Shown here one piece after another: positions 48,188-57,382 of a stretch of DNA of 64,000 bases (positions are counted from its first letter, which is position 1; each line of letters starts with the position of its first letter). A model generated the notes under the pieces. That model saw nothing but the letters and a program-made list of their open reading frames with translations, did not search any database and was not told the origin of the DNA. The stretch covers positions 2,125,170-2,189,169 of the forward strand of contig CAVPFA010000003.1 of assembly GCA_963703655.1 (NCBI GenBank), read 5' to 3'. Made by a program: the position numbers and the translations under genes. The DNA is from CAVPFA01 sp963703655. GTDB taxonomy: Bacteria; Actinomycetota; Acidimicrobiia; Acidimicrobiales; Bog-793.

Positions 48188-48233
48188 CAGCGCGCTCGGA
48201 GGAACTCGAATCCCCAACCTTCTGATCCGTAGT
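48188..48233 (-). repeat. attR-like 46-bp repeat within tRNA-Arg
   Basis: Perfect copy of 15,263-15,308. It covers the tRNA from the anticodon loop to the 3' end plus three flanking bases, the usual crossover region for integrases that use tRNA genes. The tRNA stays intact because the element restores its 3' half. Confidence 0.93.
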
Positions 48234-48264
48234 CAGATGCTCTGTCCAATTGAGCTACGAGCGC
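48191..48264 (-). tRNA. tRNA-Arg (anticodon ACG)
   Basis: Complete cloverleaf on the minus strand. Acceptor GCGCTCG/CGAGCGC, D-arm GCTC...GAGC, anticodon stem TCTGA/TCAGA with loop CTACGGA (anticodon ACG), T-arm GGGGA-TTCGAGT-TCCTC. CCA is not encoded. Serves as the integration site of the 33-kb island. Confidence 0.95.
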
Positions 48265-48468
48265 AGGTGGATCGGTACTCTACCCAACTGCAGGCGATGG
48301 AGAGATCGGCGAGACCGAGGTCGCGAGCCCCCGGGTTTGAGCCCGGCTGCTACCAGGCCATGGTGCAGGACTCAAATTCTGAACCTCTTGCAGGGCCGCG
48401 TTAGCCTTAAGATCGGCCATTGGAGGTGGCCCGGCTGCGATCGTGTCCCTACCGAGAGGACGCTCACG

Positions 48469-49392
48469 ATGAACTGCTGGCAGTGCGGAGCTCCGCTTCC
48501 GCCGGACGTCGGGTTCTGTCGCGCGTGCGGAGCGTTCCTACGCGGGCGGAGTGCTCCGGCAAACCTTCCGGACCCGGCATCAGGAGCACACCGGGATAGG
48601 CAGGTCCCGCCGCCCGGTTCGCCTGGCGCACGCCTCCCCGGCGCGCCACCCGCGCCTATCGGCGGTGCTGCACGACAGTCGACCTTCGCAACTGGTATTC
48701 AGCCATCATCCCGGCCGGCTGCGTGGCCTGGAATGGCGCCACCGGGTCCACCGCCAATCGGCGCGGAAGCTTCAGGACCTGGTCGTTCGGTCCCCTGGAC
48801 GCATTTTTCATCCACGACGTGGCCAAGCAGCGTCCCTGTGAGATCAGCCGGTCCAAGATCGATGGTCGGCGACGTAGTCGCGGCAGCTGGAACTGGATTC
48901 GTCCTGATCTCGATGCTGCTCTCGTGGTACAGCGTGACGATCACCCCAGTTGGGTTGCAGTACCTCGAATCGCTCGAGCGGGCGCTGTTTCCTCGTCTCT
49001 TCCCTCAGGCCGGCGCGGGGCTGGGAGGGCTCAACGGACCGTTGACGACCTCGGTTTCGGCACTCGGCCAAGGCGCGGGAGGATGGCGCTGGACGATCGT
49101 GGCCGTGTCGGGCGTCCTCCTTCTCGGGCTTCTCCTGGCGATCGGCTCGGGAGCGACGAGCCCGTCATCTTCGTCCGGGCCGCACACCGCGATCCTCCTG
49201 CTTTTGACGACCACGAATCTCATTCTCGTTGCCGCGGCTTTCTTCGATCTGCCCTTCGGCGGGTCGCCCGCCGCCTACCTGACGGTGAGTCGCGGCGTCG
49301 GTGCCTACCTCGGCCTCGCTGCCGCTCTCGTCGCGTGTGGAGGTGCCGTGGCAGGTTTGGTGAGGAGCTCTCCAACGGCGGGCTTGCGCTGA
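48469..49392 (+). CDS. Zinc-ribbon membrane protein
   Basis: 307 residues. An N-terminal zinc ribbon (CWQCGAPLPPDVGFCRACG), a Pro/Gly-rich linker of about 90 residues, then four hydrophobic segments (DVVAAAGTGFVLISMLLSWYSV, WTIVAVSGVLLLGLLLAIG, AILLLLTTTNLILVAAAFF, GVGAYLGLAAALVACGGAV). A common actinobacterial architecture without known function. ATG 48469; first chromosomal gene after the island. Confidence 0.72.
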   Translation: MNCWQCGAPLPPDVGFCRACGAFLRGRSAPANLPDPASGAHRDRQVPPPGSPGARLPGAPPAPIGGAARQSTFATGIQPSSRPAAWPGMAPPGPPPIGAEASGPGRSVPWTHFSSTTWPSSVPVRSAGPRSMVGDVVAAAGTGFVLISMLLSWYSVTITPVGLQYLESLERALFPRLFPQAGAGLGGLNGPLTTSVSALGQGAGGWRWTIVAVSGVLLLGLLLAIGSGATSPSSSSGPHTAILLLLTTTNLILVAAAFFDLPFGGSPAAYLTVSRGVGAYLGLAAALVACGGAVAGLVRSSPTAGLR

Positions 49393-49479
49393 CCTGAAGC
49401 CCTGAGCAGACCCGCGCGGATCGTTAACGAGTGGAGAGCATGCTGGCGGCGCCATCCGGAATGTGCCTTGTGGGGCGTT

Positions 49480-49951
49480 TCAGGCCCCATCGTTGAACAC
49501 GAGGCGAAACACCGGGTGGTTCGGGGCGATACGACGGAGGTCGCCATCTGATGCATTGGGACCGACACCGCTGAAAAAGACACCCACTTCCGCCTTCCAG
49601 CGCTTGAGGTAGGCGCGGAGGACGTCAAGTTTCTCCTCGTCGGCCAGCTCTGTTGCGTCGAACACCTGACTGCGCCGCCCCACCCGCAACTCGCCTGCAC
49701 CGGCTACGCGCAGGTTCCGCACCCACTGCGTTTCACCGCGAGGAGCCACGAGGTAGTGCTGTCCGACGTAGGTGAGCAGGTTGACCGGCGTCGTCCTCCA
49801 CTCCCCGCTCTTGCGCCCCCGAACCCGAAGCTCGCCGCGACCCCCATACGCTGATGCCCGCTCGGGTCAGTCCTGCCACCGCCCGGTTGAAGACGTTACG
49901 GGTGAACCACCCGGGCTGCACGTATCTGCGATGGGGTGGTGATACGGCCAT
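49480..49951 (-). CDS. Deazaflavin (F420)-dependent nitroreductase-family protein, frameshifted
   Basis: N-terminal part (YVQPGWFTRNVFNRAVAGLTRAGISVWG) and C-terminal part (APRGETQWVRNLRVAGAGELRVGRRSQVFDATEL, GVGPNASDGDLRRIAPNHPVFRL) both match the DDN/DUF385 family but lie in different frames. The middle (about 49,740-49,850) must contain one or more indels. The family uses F420H2 to reduce quinones or nitroimidazoles. Together about 155 residues, normal for the family. Confidence 0.72.
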
Positions 49952-50003
49952 GGATCAATCCTCGCCGCGAACAACTGCTAACGCCAGATGACAGACTCCT
50001 GCT

Positions 50004-50552
50004 GTGAGCAGCTGGCTCCTAGCTCAAGTCAACATCGGGCGCCTTCGGGAGCCCCTGGATCACCCTCAGCTGGCGGCGTTCGTTGAGGCACTCGATCCGG
50101 TGAACGCCGCCGCGGATCAGGCCGTCGGTTTCGTGTGGCGGCTTCAGACCGATGAAGGCAACGCCACCGCTGTTGACGCCTTCACCTGGGACACTGGCGA
50201 GAGCCCCCGCATGATCATCAACCTGTCGGTGTGGACCGACGTCGAGCAGCTCACCACCTTCGTCCTCGGCGACCTCCACCGCGCCATCCTCAGGCGCCGC
50301 CGGGAGTTCTTTCACAGAATGACCGAGGCCTACCTCGGTTGCTGGTGGGTTCCGGAGGGACACCTTCCAAGCACAGACGAGGCAGAGGAGCGAGTCCGCT
50401 ACCTCCGTGCCAACGGGCCGACGCCCTTTGCCTTCACCCTGCGCCGCCATTTCCCTCCGCCCGATGACGAGGCAGCCGCTCGCCGCCGTTCTGTGCGCTC
50501 CTGCCCGGCGAAGTGGGCACCTCCCACGGTGAATCTCGGCGCTCGGGGTTAA
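50004..50552 (+). CDS. DUF3291 family protein
   Basis: 182 residues: LAQVNIGRLREPLDHPQLAAFVEALDPVNAAADQAVGFVWRLQ, MIINLSVWTDVEQLTTFV, HRAILRRRREFF and LGCWWVPEGHLPS are the consecutive DUF3291 blocks, a dimeric alpha/beta-barrel-type fold like antibiotic monooxygenases. GTG start. Function unknown. Separate transcription from the LLM gene is likely, as 31 bp lie between. Confidence 0.85.
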   Translation: MSSWLLAQVNIGRLREPLDHPQLAAFVEALDPVNAAADQAVGFVWRLQTDEGNATAVDAFTWDTGESPRMIINLSVWTDVEQLTTFVLGDLHRAILRRRREFFHRMTEAYLGCWWVPEGHLPSTDEAEERVRYLRANGPTPFAFTLRRHFPPPDDEAAARRRSVRSCPAKWAPPTVNLGARG

Positions 50553-50583
50553 CCTCGGCCGGTCTTAATGAGAGGGGGCTGCG

Positions 50584-51498
50584 ATGGGAGCCGGGGTCGC
50601 GTTCGGGCTATGCCTACCGATGTTCGAGCGGCCCATCGACGGGGAGAAGCCGACATGGACAGAGATCGTCGCCATGGCTGAGCGTGCCGAAGAGCTTGGG
50701 TTCGACACGGTCTGGACGGCGGACGAGATTGTTTGGCGGGTACCCGAATGGCCGGGTCCGCGCGGGTGGTGCGAGTGCCTGACAATGACGGGGGCCGTGG
50801 CAGCGAGAACGTCGACGGTCCAGGTGGGCACCTGGGTGATGTCGGCATTGCACCACAATCCCGGCATGGTGGCGTCAGCCGCCGAGACGCTCGATGAGAT
50901 CTCTCGCGGGCGCTTCCTGCTGGGCCTTGGTGCGGGACATCCGAAAGGTGCTGCGAATGAATTCGGGTACCCGCAGGACAAGACGGTGTCACGCTACGCC
51001 GAGGCACTGGAGATCATTGTGCCGCTGCTGCGTGGCGAGTCGGTCACGTTTACAGGCCAGTTCCACCGGGCCGAAGGGGCCGAGGTGTTGCCTCGCGGGC
51101 CTCGACCCGGCCGGGTCCCCCTGATGATGGGTGGGCATTCGCCGCGGAAAATGAGGCTGGCGGCGACGCATGCTGACACGTGGAGTACGTACGCGCGGAC
51201 GAGTAGTGCTCCCGAGGTCTTCCGGCCGATGACCGTGCAGCTGGATCAGATCTGCGAGGAAATCGGACGCGATCCGTCCTCGATCGGGCGGTCCGTTGGA
51301 GTGTTCGTCGAACCAGGCGATGACAACTTGTGTCAGGCGGTCGGGTTTGCCGATGCGATAACGGGCTCCACCGACCAGATCGCCGAGACTCTTGCCGGCT
51401 TCACATCGGTCGGGATAACAAGGGTCGAGATCTTTTCCTATCCGAACACGATCGACACGCTCGAACGGCTGGTCCCGGTACTAGCCGCGGTGGTTTGA
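50584..51498 (+). CDS. LLM-class F420-dependent oxidoreductase
   Basis: 304-residue luciferase-like TIM-barrel protein: GLCLPMFERPIDGE, AERAEELGFDTVWTADEI, VQVGTWVMSALHHNPGMVASAAETLDEISRGRFLLGLGAGHPK and PLMMGGHSPRKMRLAATHADTW, all standard in F420-dependent hydride-transfer enzymes. GAGAGGG precedes the ATG. Substrate unknown. Confidence 0.88.
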   Translation: MGAGVAFGLCLPMFERPIDGEKPTWTEIVAMAERAEELGFDTVWTADEIVWRVPEWPGPRGWCECLTMTGAVAARTSTVQVGTWVMSALHHNPGMVASAAETLDEISRGRFLLGLGAGHPKGAANEFGYPQDKTVSRYAEALEIIVPLLRGESVTFTGQFHRAEGAEVLPRGPRPGRVPLMMGGHSPRKMRLAATHADTWSTYARTSSAPEVFRPMTVQLDQICEEIGRDPSSIGRSVGVFVEPGDDNLCQAVGFADAITGSTDQIAETLAGFTSVGITRVEIFSYPNTIDTLERLVPVLAAVV

Positions 51499-51731
51499 CG
51501 CGCAACACAACCTCTTCAGAGACGTGAGCGGACTCGATCCAACGCCTCCGCCTCGGGTGCGGTGTCAGAACGCGCCTACATAGCGCCAGCGTTCGAGGTT
51601 GCGCGAACCACGCGTAACCGCCGGCTCGGTGTGCCCTCGATCGGTCGGCGACAGGACCCTGAGTGCAGCGCGATGCGGAACTCAGGTGTGGTTCCTGGGT
51701 TCGAAAATGAAGTCACTTACTACCGATCGAG

Positions 51732-51820
51732 CGGAGAGGGAGGGATTTGAACCCTCGGACCCGGTCTCCCAGGTCAACTCATTAGCAGTGAGTCCGATTC
51801 GGCCGCTCTCGCACCTCTCC
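51732..51820 (-). tRNA. tRNA-Ser (anticodon GCT)
   Basis: Class II tRNA on the minus strand: acceptor GGAGAGG/CCTCTCC, anticodon stem ACTCA/TGAGT around loop CTGCTAA (GCT), long variable arm (CCTGGGAGACCGGG), T-arm GAGGG-TTCAAAT-CCCTC. CCA not encoded. The second integrase lies 268 bp from its 5' side, not the 3' side, so the tRNA's role as attachment site is unproven. Confidence 0.93.
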
Positions 51821-52087
51821 TAGCGCTCCACTCTAGTCGATGCACCGATCCTCCGTTGTCTCCCTATTCCGATCAGAAACGCCTGGTGAGAAGCGGCATT
51901 TCAGGGTTCCAAAGATGTCCTAGGTCAGCGTCGCTGCGAGCTCCTGAGGCGACTCGAGCAGGCGGGTCGATTGGCCTTCAGTCAGTTCGATTCAACCCAG
52001 ATTCAACCTCAGACTGCTACAATTGTCATCAGGTCGCAGCCTCCGGCGAATGGCTGTCTACTGACTTGCAAGACGAGGGAGGCTCGC

Positions 52088-53594
52088 ATGGCTCGTGACT
52101 ATCCCGACCCGTGGGTCCCGGGAACCTTCTCTACCTGGATCGTCAAAGCGTCGACCGCTCAGCGCACCATCGACCGCTCCGACGGGCACCTACGGCGGCG
52201 GGTTGACTGTTGGGACGTGAAGGGCAAAGTCGACGGAGTCCAATGGTTGAAGCGCTTTCGGAAGGCTGGCCTGGCACAGGCCTGGAAGGATCGCCTCGAT
52301 CGTGACTTCACGCGAGGCCTGCCGTTCGACCTTCGGGCTAAGCAGTTCGTTGCCCCCGAGGAACCTGAAGCTCCCGGAGGGCTGACGGTGTTCGACCTGA
52401 CGGAGCTGTACTTCCGTCAGCACGCCGAGTGGGAGCCCGCAACGAAGACGGCAGCAGCCCGCTCGTTCAACCGGGCGCGCCGGTGGTTGTTGGTCCCTGG
52501 CGCCGAGCCGGAAGGGCGTGACTCGGAGGCGGTGGCGGATTTCCTGGAGTCAGCCAGCTTCCTCCCCGATCACCTGGCCGATGGCATCACTGACCGGCAA
52601 CGGGCTGGCCGCGCCTGGCTTGAGGTGCACTCTGCGTCGGCCAACTCGCTGACGTCCGCGCAGGTGGAGGAGTTCGTTGCTCGTTTCGAGACGAGTGCGC
52701 GCGACGCGGGCAAGCGTGTGTCCCCGGCGACGATGACACGATTCCTCCAGCCGCTCAAGGGATGCTGGGCGTGGGCTGTCATCCGGGATGACCTGCCAAT
52801 CGACCGCAGCCCCTGGGTGATAGTCAGGCCGCGTCGGAAGGTGAAGGGTAGGACGACGATATTGACCGGCCGGGCTGGCCTGACAGTCGATGCTGAACTG
52901 GTGCTCAGCGTGCCCCAGTCGTTGGAACTGGCCGAGGCGTGCGTGACCGAGGGCGCGTGGGGTGGGATCGTCGAGTGCTGCGTTCTTGTCATGGCGTTAT
53001 GCGGATTGCGCTGGGGTGAGGCGACGGGACTGCTTTGGAACGATCTCGAGCTTCGGGACGGCGACGAGCCGGGGTGGCTTGTCGTGCGCCGCACCTACCG
53101 TCCCACGTCGGACCGCTGGCTGGATCCCGACGAAGACCCGGAGTGGGGGCCACTTAAGGACCGGGACGTGACCGAGAGCCGCCGGGTTCCGGTGCCCCCA
53201 CTGTTGGTCTCAAAGCTTCGGCGTCACTTGGACCTGTACGGGGAGGGGCCACGACGGACTGGTCTTTCACCGGCGCGGCAAGCCCTTCGATCACGACATG
53301 TTCGGCCGAAGCGTGTGGGACCCGGCACGGTCGAAGGTATTTCCTCGACGGGAAGACCTACCGGCGGGAGATCTTCGTCAACCCAAACTGTCACGGCTTC
53401 GGCGACACGACCTCCGCCACGCCGCGTGTTCCTGGTGGCTTCGGGAGGACGTCGACGCTGTCGTGTGCCAGCGATGGTCGGGTCATAGGACGCTTTCGGT
53501 GTTCCTCGACATCTACCAGGGCGTTGCCCCCGGTCGAGAGGACGAAGGCGTTGAACGTCTTGTGCGGAGTCTCCAGAAGATATCGACGACGTAG
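52088..53594 (+). CDS. int: Tyrosine recombinase/integrase of second element (one frameshift)
   Basis: About 500 residues. Arm- and core-binding N-terminal parts (TFSTWIVKASTAQRTIDRSDG, VEEFVARFETSARDAGKRVSPATM), catalytic CGLRWGEATGLLWND (Arg), then in another frame HDLRHAACSWWLRE (HxxR), SGHRTLSVFLDIYQG (His and Tyr). One indel lies between about 53,240 and 53,300. ATG 52088 is preceded by GACGAGGGAGG. It stands beside tRNA-Ser, typical of integrases of such elements. Confidence 0.82.
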
Positions 53595-53672
53595 ACGACC
53601 AATCAGCCACAAGCGATTCCGTGGGCGAGCGCTCGCACCACGGCGCCTCGCTGAGCGCGAAGGAAGCGGCCG

Positions 53673-53909
53673 TCACTGTTCCAACTCACCGAGCCAAGCC
53701 TCGTACCAGTCCCGTCGTACACGGATATCGCCGTTGCGTAGGCGGATGCATCGGGGGAACCACGGCGCTCCACGAGCCGACCACTTGTACGCCGTGGACG
53801 TAGAGACGCCGAGATCGACTGCGATTTGGCGGATGCTGAGCCATCGGGCGTCTGAGGTTGGGCCGACGCGGCTGGACGCGCTCGGCTTCATCTCTCGGGC
53901 GAGAGTCAT
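53673..53909 (-). CDS. Helix-turn-helix DNA-binding protein (Xis/AlpA type)
   Basis: About 78 residues with WLSIRQIAVDLGVSTSTAYKWSARGAPWFPRCIRLRNGDIRVRRDWYEAWL, an HTH_17/AlpA-like domain with a wing. ATG 53909 has GGAGGAGCG directly ahead and overlaps the stop of a possible 31-codon ORF. Converges on the integrase gene, a common excisionase position. Confidence 0.72.
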   Translation of the reverse strand: MTLAREMKPSASSRVGPTSDARWLSIRQIAVDLGVSTSTAYKWSARGAPWFPRCIRLRNGDIRVRRDWYEAWLGELEQ

Positions 53910-54001
53910 CGCTCCTCCAACGAGCGGTGCTGGGCTGGTCGGCGGGCATCGAGCGCAACCGGGTTGCGCTCCGCGTTTCGCGCCTCGTCTCGAACGGGCA
54001 T
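53906..54001 (-). CDS. Possible 31-residue leader ORF
   Basis: ATG 54001 with GCGGAGG upstream encodes a charged peptide (MPVRDEARNAERNPVALDAR...). Its stop overlaps the ATG of the HTH gene (ATGA). It lies just downstream of promoter block A. An alternative reading starts the HTH protein itself at GTG 54017. Confidence 0.35.
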   Translation of the reverse strand: MPVRDEARNAERNPVALDARRPAQHRSLEER

Positions 54002-54039
54002 CGTGCCTCCGCTTCACGGGCTACCCCGGTGGCAACCCC

Positions 54040-54075
54040 TCTACTTAATAGGCACTGGAGGGTCCAGGCTATCGA
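54040..54075 (-). promoter_or_regulatory. Promoter-like 36-bp block A
   Basis: Minus strand: TAGCCTGGACC, spacer containing CCAGTGCC, then TAGAGG. TGGACC and TAGAGG are 17 bp apart, fitting -35 and -10 boxes. The same block occurs at 56,004 and 60,929. Drives the HTH gene and possibly the leader ORF. Confidence 0.6.
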
Positions 54076-54310
54076 TAGGTCGCGGCTTGAGAGGTGGCCA
54101 GATCGATAGGGTGCGCGCTCCCGTTTGAATCACCTCCGCGGCACCAGGCAGTCTCGACTGCGCGTAGCTGACCGTGGCACGCACGCGATGTCGGCTCCCA
54201 GAATGTCGTGTGGCCCTCCGAGAGCCGCCGGGCAACGGTCGTCTCGCGTCACGAACAGCTGGTCGTGTCGGCGATGGAGGTCTCACTCACGGACGTCTCC
54301 TCGGGGACAA
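54076..54310. other. Spacer, nothing recognised
   Basis: Between promoter block A and the 3' end of the primase gene. No gene or repeat seen. Confidence 0.35.
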
Positions 54311-55640
54311 TCATAGTGTCGGCCCGTTAGACGTATTGCGTACAGGTGGGTCAGAGATCGTCTCAGCAACGGGGAGGCGAGTCGCGATGTAGGTTCCCCC
54401 GGGGATCGGCTTCGGCCAGGGTCGGCCTCGATCCAAAGTACCGGCAACTGCCCACGCCCCGAGCCCTTCAGCCCCCTTCTCGGCGAGCCACGAGGCGGGG
54501 TCGTGATCGCCCGGCAATGTAGTGACCAATACGGCGTGGCCCAGCCGGGCGGCGGCCATCGCGTGGCGAAGCGCGGACTCGCGGCCAGCGACATCGCCAT
54601 CAAAGCCGATCACCGCGGGAAACGGGTGCAATCTCAGGACGTGGTCGAGCTGATACGCCGACAACTCCCGACCGGATTGGGTGAGTGGACAGAACCGCCC
54701 TGCAGTGCCGGATCGAACGGCAGCGACGGCAATAGCCATCGCGTCGAGCGTGCCTTCGACGACGACGACCTGGCCGCGGCTCCCAGCAGTCGGGGATGGT
54801 AGTGGTTGATAGAGGATGACCGACTTGTCGAAGGTGGCTGTACGGGGCGGGTTCTTGTACTTCGGCCAACGATCGTCGCCGATGTTGCGGCCGACGAAGC
54901 CGCAGACGCGGTCCTGTTGGTCCCGAATCGGGATCAGCACTCGCTGGCGGTAGAAGTCGGTGACGCGGCCCTGCGCGCTGCGGTGGGCAAGCCCGGCATC
55001 CACGAGCTCGTCGCTGGCGAAGCCCTCGACCCGCATCGCGGTCACAAGACCGTCCGGACTTGCCGGGGGTGTGGCCCACCTCGTCCCGGCCGGTGTGAAC
55101 CTCTAGTACGGCCACGTCGATCCCCCGTCGTGTGAGGTAGGCCGCGCCCTGCGCTCATGGAGCGGGCCGGAACTGAAGTGCGTCCAGGCGGACGTCAGAG
55201 CGTCGAAGACGCGTGTCGCTGGCGTTCGAGACAAGTCCGGGTAATCGACCTGGCCTGGCGGCTCGAAGGGGCGCATCGAAGCTGCCGGGGCACGTCGGCC
55301 GGAAGAACCATCCGAACGGGCAGACGATTCGGATGTAGGCCAGGGCGCGGTTGAGCGAGCGGCCAGAGTCGAGGATGCGGATCGCCTGGCGCCATCCCAC
55401 ACCTTCGGTCTGGCACACCCATTCGACGACGTCGCCCTTCTGGTCACAGCCGAAGCAGTGCCAGAAACCGTCGTCGATGTACAGCCTGAGAGAGGGAGAA
55501 CGATCGAAGTGGCCGTGCGAGGGAAACGGGCAGCGAACCATTGTTGATCCGGAGGTGCGATACAGATCGACGCCGGCTCGGCGGGCTACGTCGATCAAGC
55601 TGTGGTGGGAGCGGGCGGCCTCGATGGGGAACGGCCTCAC
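54311..55640 (-). CDS. DnaG-like primase with CHC2 zinc finger and Toprim domain (several frameshifts)
   Basis: N-terminal CHC2 finger: VRCPFPSHGHFDRSPSLRLYIDDGFWHCFGCDQKGDVVEWV. Then a DnaG-like middle part (DFYRQRVLIPIRDQQDRVCGFVGRNIGDDRWPKYKNPP) and a Toprim domain (VVVVEGTLDAMAIA, IGFDGDVAGRESALR). These parts lie in several frames, with shifts near 55,320, 55,150 and 55,070. GTG 55640 overlaps the upstream stop (GTGA). Primase for element replication or for the transferred strand. Confidence 0.75.
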
Positions 55641-55963
55641 AGCCCTATCTCCTTGCCTTTGACTGGCTCCTCCGCGATGGGGCTCTCGACGTGCCTGCTG
55701 CCGTCTCGATACCACTGGCCGCGGCTATCTGCGTAGCCAACGATGATGGGGAGGCGGTCCTTGGTCGCTGGAACGGTGTGGAGCACGACGCCGTTGCCGA
55801 GCCGCGACGCTCCGAGCTCTCCATCGCTTTTCGCTATCGTCGCGGCGACCCGGAGGACATAGGAACGAGGGAGCTCCACATCAGCGTCGTGAGCGGCTCG
55901 GTGCAGGGCGACCGCCAGCCCGTCGATCCGATGCCGATCGAACGATGTGGTGTTGGTGGACAT
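55637..55963 (-). CDS. Hypothetical protein, 108 residues
   Basis: ATG 55963 (AGAGGAG upstream); the in-frame 55981 start is less likely. MSTNTTSFDRHRIDGLAVALHR-type start, then a mixed alpha/beta part (SRLGNGVVLHTVPATKDRLPIIVGYADSRGQWYRDG). First gene after promoter block B and coupled to the primase gene. Not recognised. Confidence 0.55.
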   Translation of the reverse strand: MSTNTTSFDRHRIDGLAVALHRAAHDADVELPRSYVLRVAATIAKSDGELGASRLGNGVVLHTVPATKDRLPIIVGYADSRGQWYRDGSRHVESPIAEEPVKGKEIGL

Positions 55964-56003
55964 CTGGGGACTCCTCTCCACTGAGGCGCCCCGTGCGAGC
56001 GCC

Positions 56004-56039
56004 TCTACAAAAGAGGCACTGGCGAGTCCACGCTATCGA
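56004..56039 (-). promoter_or_regulatory. Promoter-like 36-bp block B
   Basis: Minus strand: TAGCGTGGACT, CCAGTGCC in the spacer, TAGAGG 17 bp after TGGACT. 40 bp ahead of the small gene that begins the primase operon. Conserved with blocks A and C in boxes and in the spacer, so the spacer is probably a repressor site. Confidence 0.65.
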
Positions 56040-56486
56040 GAAGTCCAGGCAGCTTTCGGTCTTCGCCGGGGAGCGTAGCGATTCGGCGGGCGTGGGATCC
56101 GGGAGTTCATGCAGCGCCGCTCGCCGACGAGACGGCGGCGTCGACGGCCCTCCGTTGTTCCGAGGCTTCTTGAGGAAACAATGTTGGAGTCGTCCGTGGC
56201 GTGCTAGCCCTGATAGGTGAACCCTGGCATGCCCCTTCAGTCGGACCTCGGTGGCCACCGATTGGTGGGTCAATGGCATGGCGTGAGTCACGACCGTAGG
56301 GGAGATCGTGCTGGAGCGGCCCCGTGCCGAGCCGAAGGAGGCTATTGAGCCCTGTAGCGCCTTGCGCGGCGGTTGATTCCTTACGCACAAGTCACCGACC
56401 CAGCTCGGGCACTTCCGGCGAGGACGGCACCGACGGGCAAGGCGCGTGGGTACCGGCAAGTGACTGCACTTACGCATTACCGCTAT
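56040..56486. other. Spacer of about 450 bp, nothing recognised
   Basis: Lies between the end of the DUF4913-like operon and promoter block B. No supported frame, RNA or repeat found. Confidence 0.4.
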
Positions 56487-56999
56487 TCACTCAATTGAGA
56501 CATCGATCTCCTGCTTGTGACGGCGCGCGACGTCGGCGTGTACGAAGCGCTCCCATTCGCTTACGGCTGGCGGGCTCGTGCGGGTCGCTGAGTCCTGGTG
56601 GGAGGCCCCACAGGAGAGATCCCCGGTCCAGGACCGGAGTAGCGCTGTGACGTCGCGGGAGCGCACGGAACCACTCGAGGGGGGCTGTCGCCGGCGCGGT
56701 CGCGGCGAAGCTGGAGCGTTCGTGGTCGCGAACGTGGACAGGGCCTCGACGTGCTCGTTGTGCCGCCACCAGCAGCGTGGGACGACATGATGATCGAAGT
56801 GAGAGAATCGCTCTTGGAGTTGTTCGACCCAGGCTCGAAGCACCTCCCATCGCGCGGCGGCCTCAACTGCAAGAACCTCGGGCCAGTGCGTTGCGCCGGG
56901 TATCTCGTCCAGGTCATGGTCGTCGTAAGCCGCGAATATGAGCTCCTCGAGCGGGCTTTTGGGCCGTGGGTCTCCGTAGTTGTCCCCGAGCTCGCTCAT
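56487..56999 (-). CDS. DUF4913-like protein
   Basis: 170 residues. LRAWVEQLQERFSHFDHHVVPRCWWRHNEHVEALSTF and LLRSWTGDLSCGASHQDS follow the DUF4913 pattern (W.C...W..H.E....L, later C...H), a family almost confined to actinobacterial plasmids and ICEs. The central part (residues 90-115) is Arg/Pro-rich and reads better in another frame, so two compensating indels are possible. Overlaps the HNH gene by 4 bp. Confidence 0.5.
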   Translation of the reverse strand: MSELGDNYGDPRPKSPLEELIFAAYDDHDLDEIPGATHWPEVLAVEAAARWEVLRAWVEQLQERFSHFDHHVVPRCWWRHNEHVEALSTFATTNAPASPRPRRRQPPSSGSVRSRDVTALLRSWTGDLSCGASHQDSATRTSPPAVSEWERFVHADVARRHKQEIDVSIE

Positions 57000-57382
57000 C
57001 TGCCCTCCTGTTTGCCTGACCTAGCGCGGAGACGGGCGACGATCACATCGCTGGCCTGGGCGCGGCCGAGGCGTTTCCAGGCCGGAGTGCACTCCAAGAT
57101 GCGGTGTACTCGTTCGTGGCACGCACGGCACAGCGGAATCAGGTCGCCAAAACGTTCACAGCCGAGTCGTTCGTAGTTGCGATGGTGGAGGTCGCCGTTC
57201 CCGAGCGTCCAGCATCCTCCGCAGGCAGCACAGGTCGGTTCGACCCCGAAGACGGCGACGTAGGTGTCGCGCCAGTGTGCTCGCCCGTCCATCCATGCCC
57301 GACTTGCCATCCATGTCCCATACCGGTGTCGGTGAAGCACACGGGCACGCGACCAGGAAAGGCCAGGACGCGGTTCACGCAT
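56996..57382 (-). CDS. HNH endonuclease-like protein
   Basis: 128 residues with CAACGGCWTLGNGDLHHRNYERLGCERFGDLIPLCRACHERVH, an HNH/zinc-knuckle nuclease fold with the His pair and CxxC pairs in place. ATG 57382 overlaps the end of the coupling-protein gene (ATGCGTGA); ATG 57310 is an alternative. Small HNH proteins are frequent in phage and ICE modules, as nickases or packaging nucleases. Confidence 0.72.
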   Translation of the reverse strand: MREPRPGLSWSRARVLHRHRYGTWMASRAWMDGRAHWRDTYVAVFGVEPTCAACGGCWTLGNGDLHHRNYERLGCERFGDLIPLCRACHERVHRILECTPAWKRLGRAQASDVIVARLRARSGKQEGR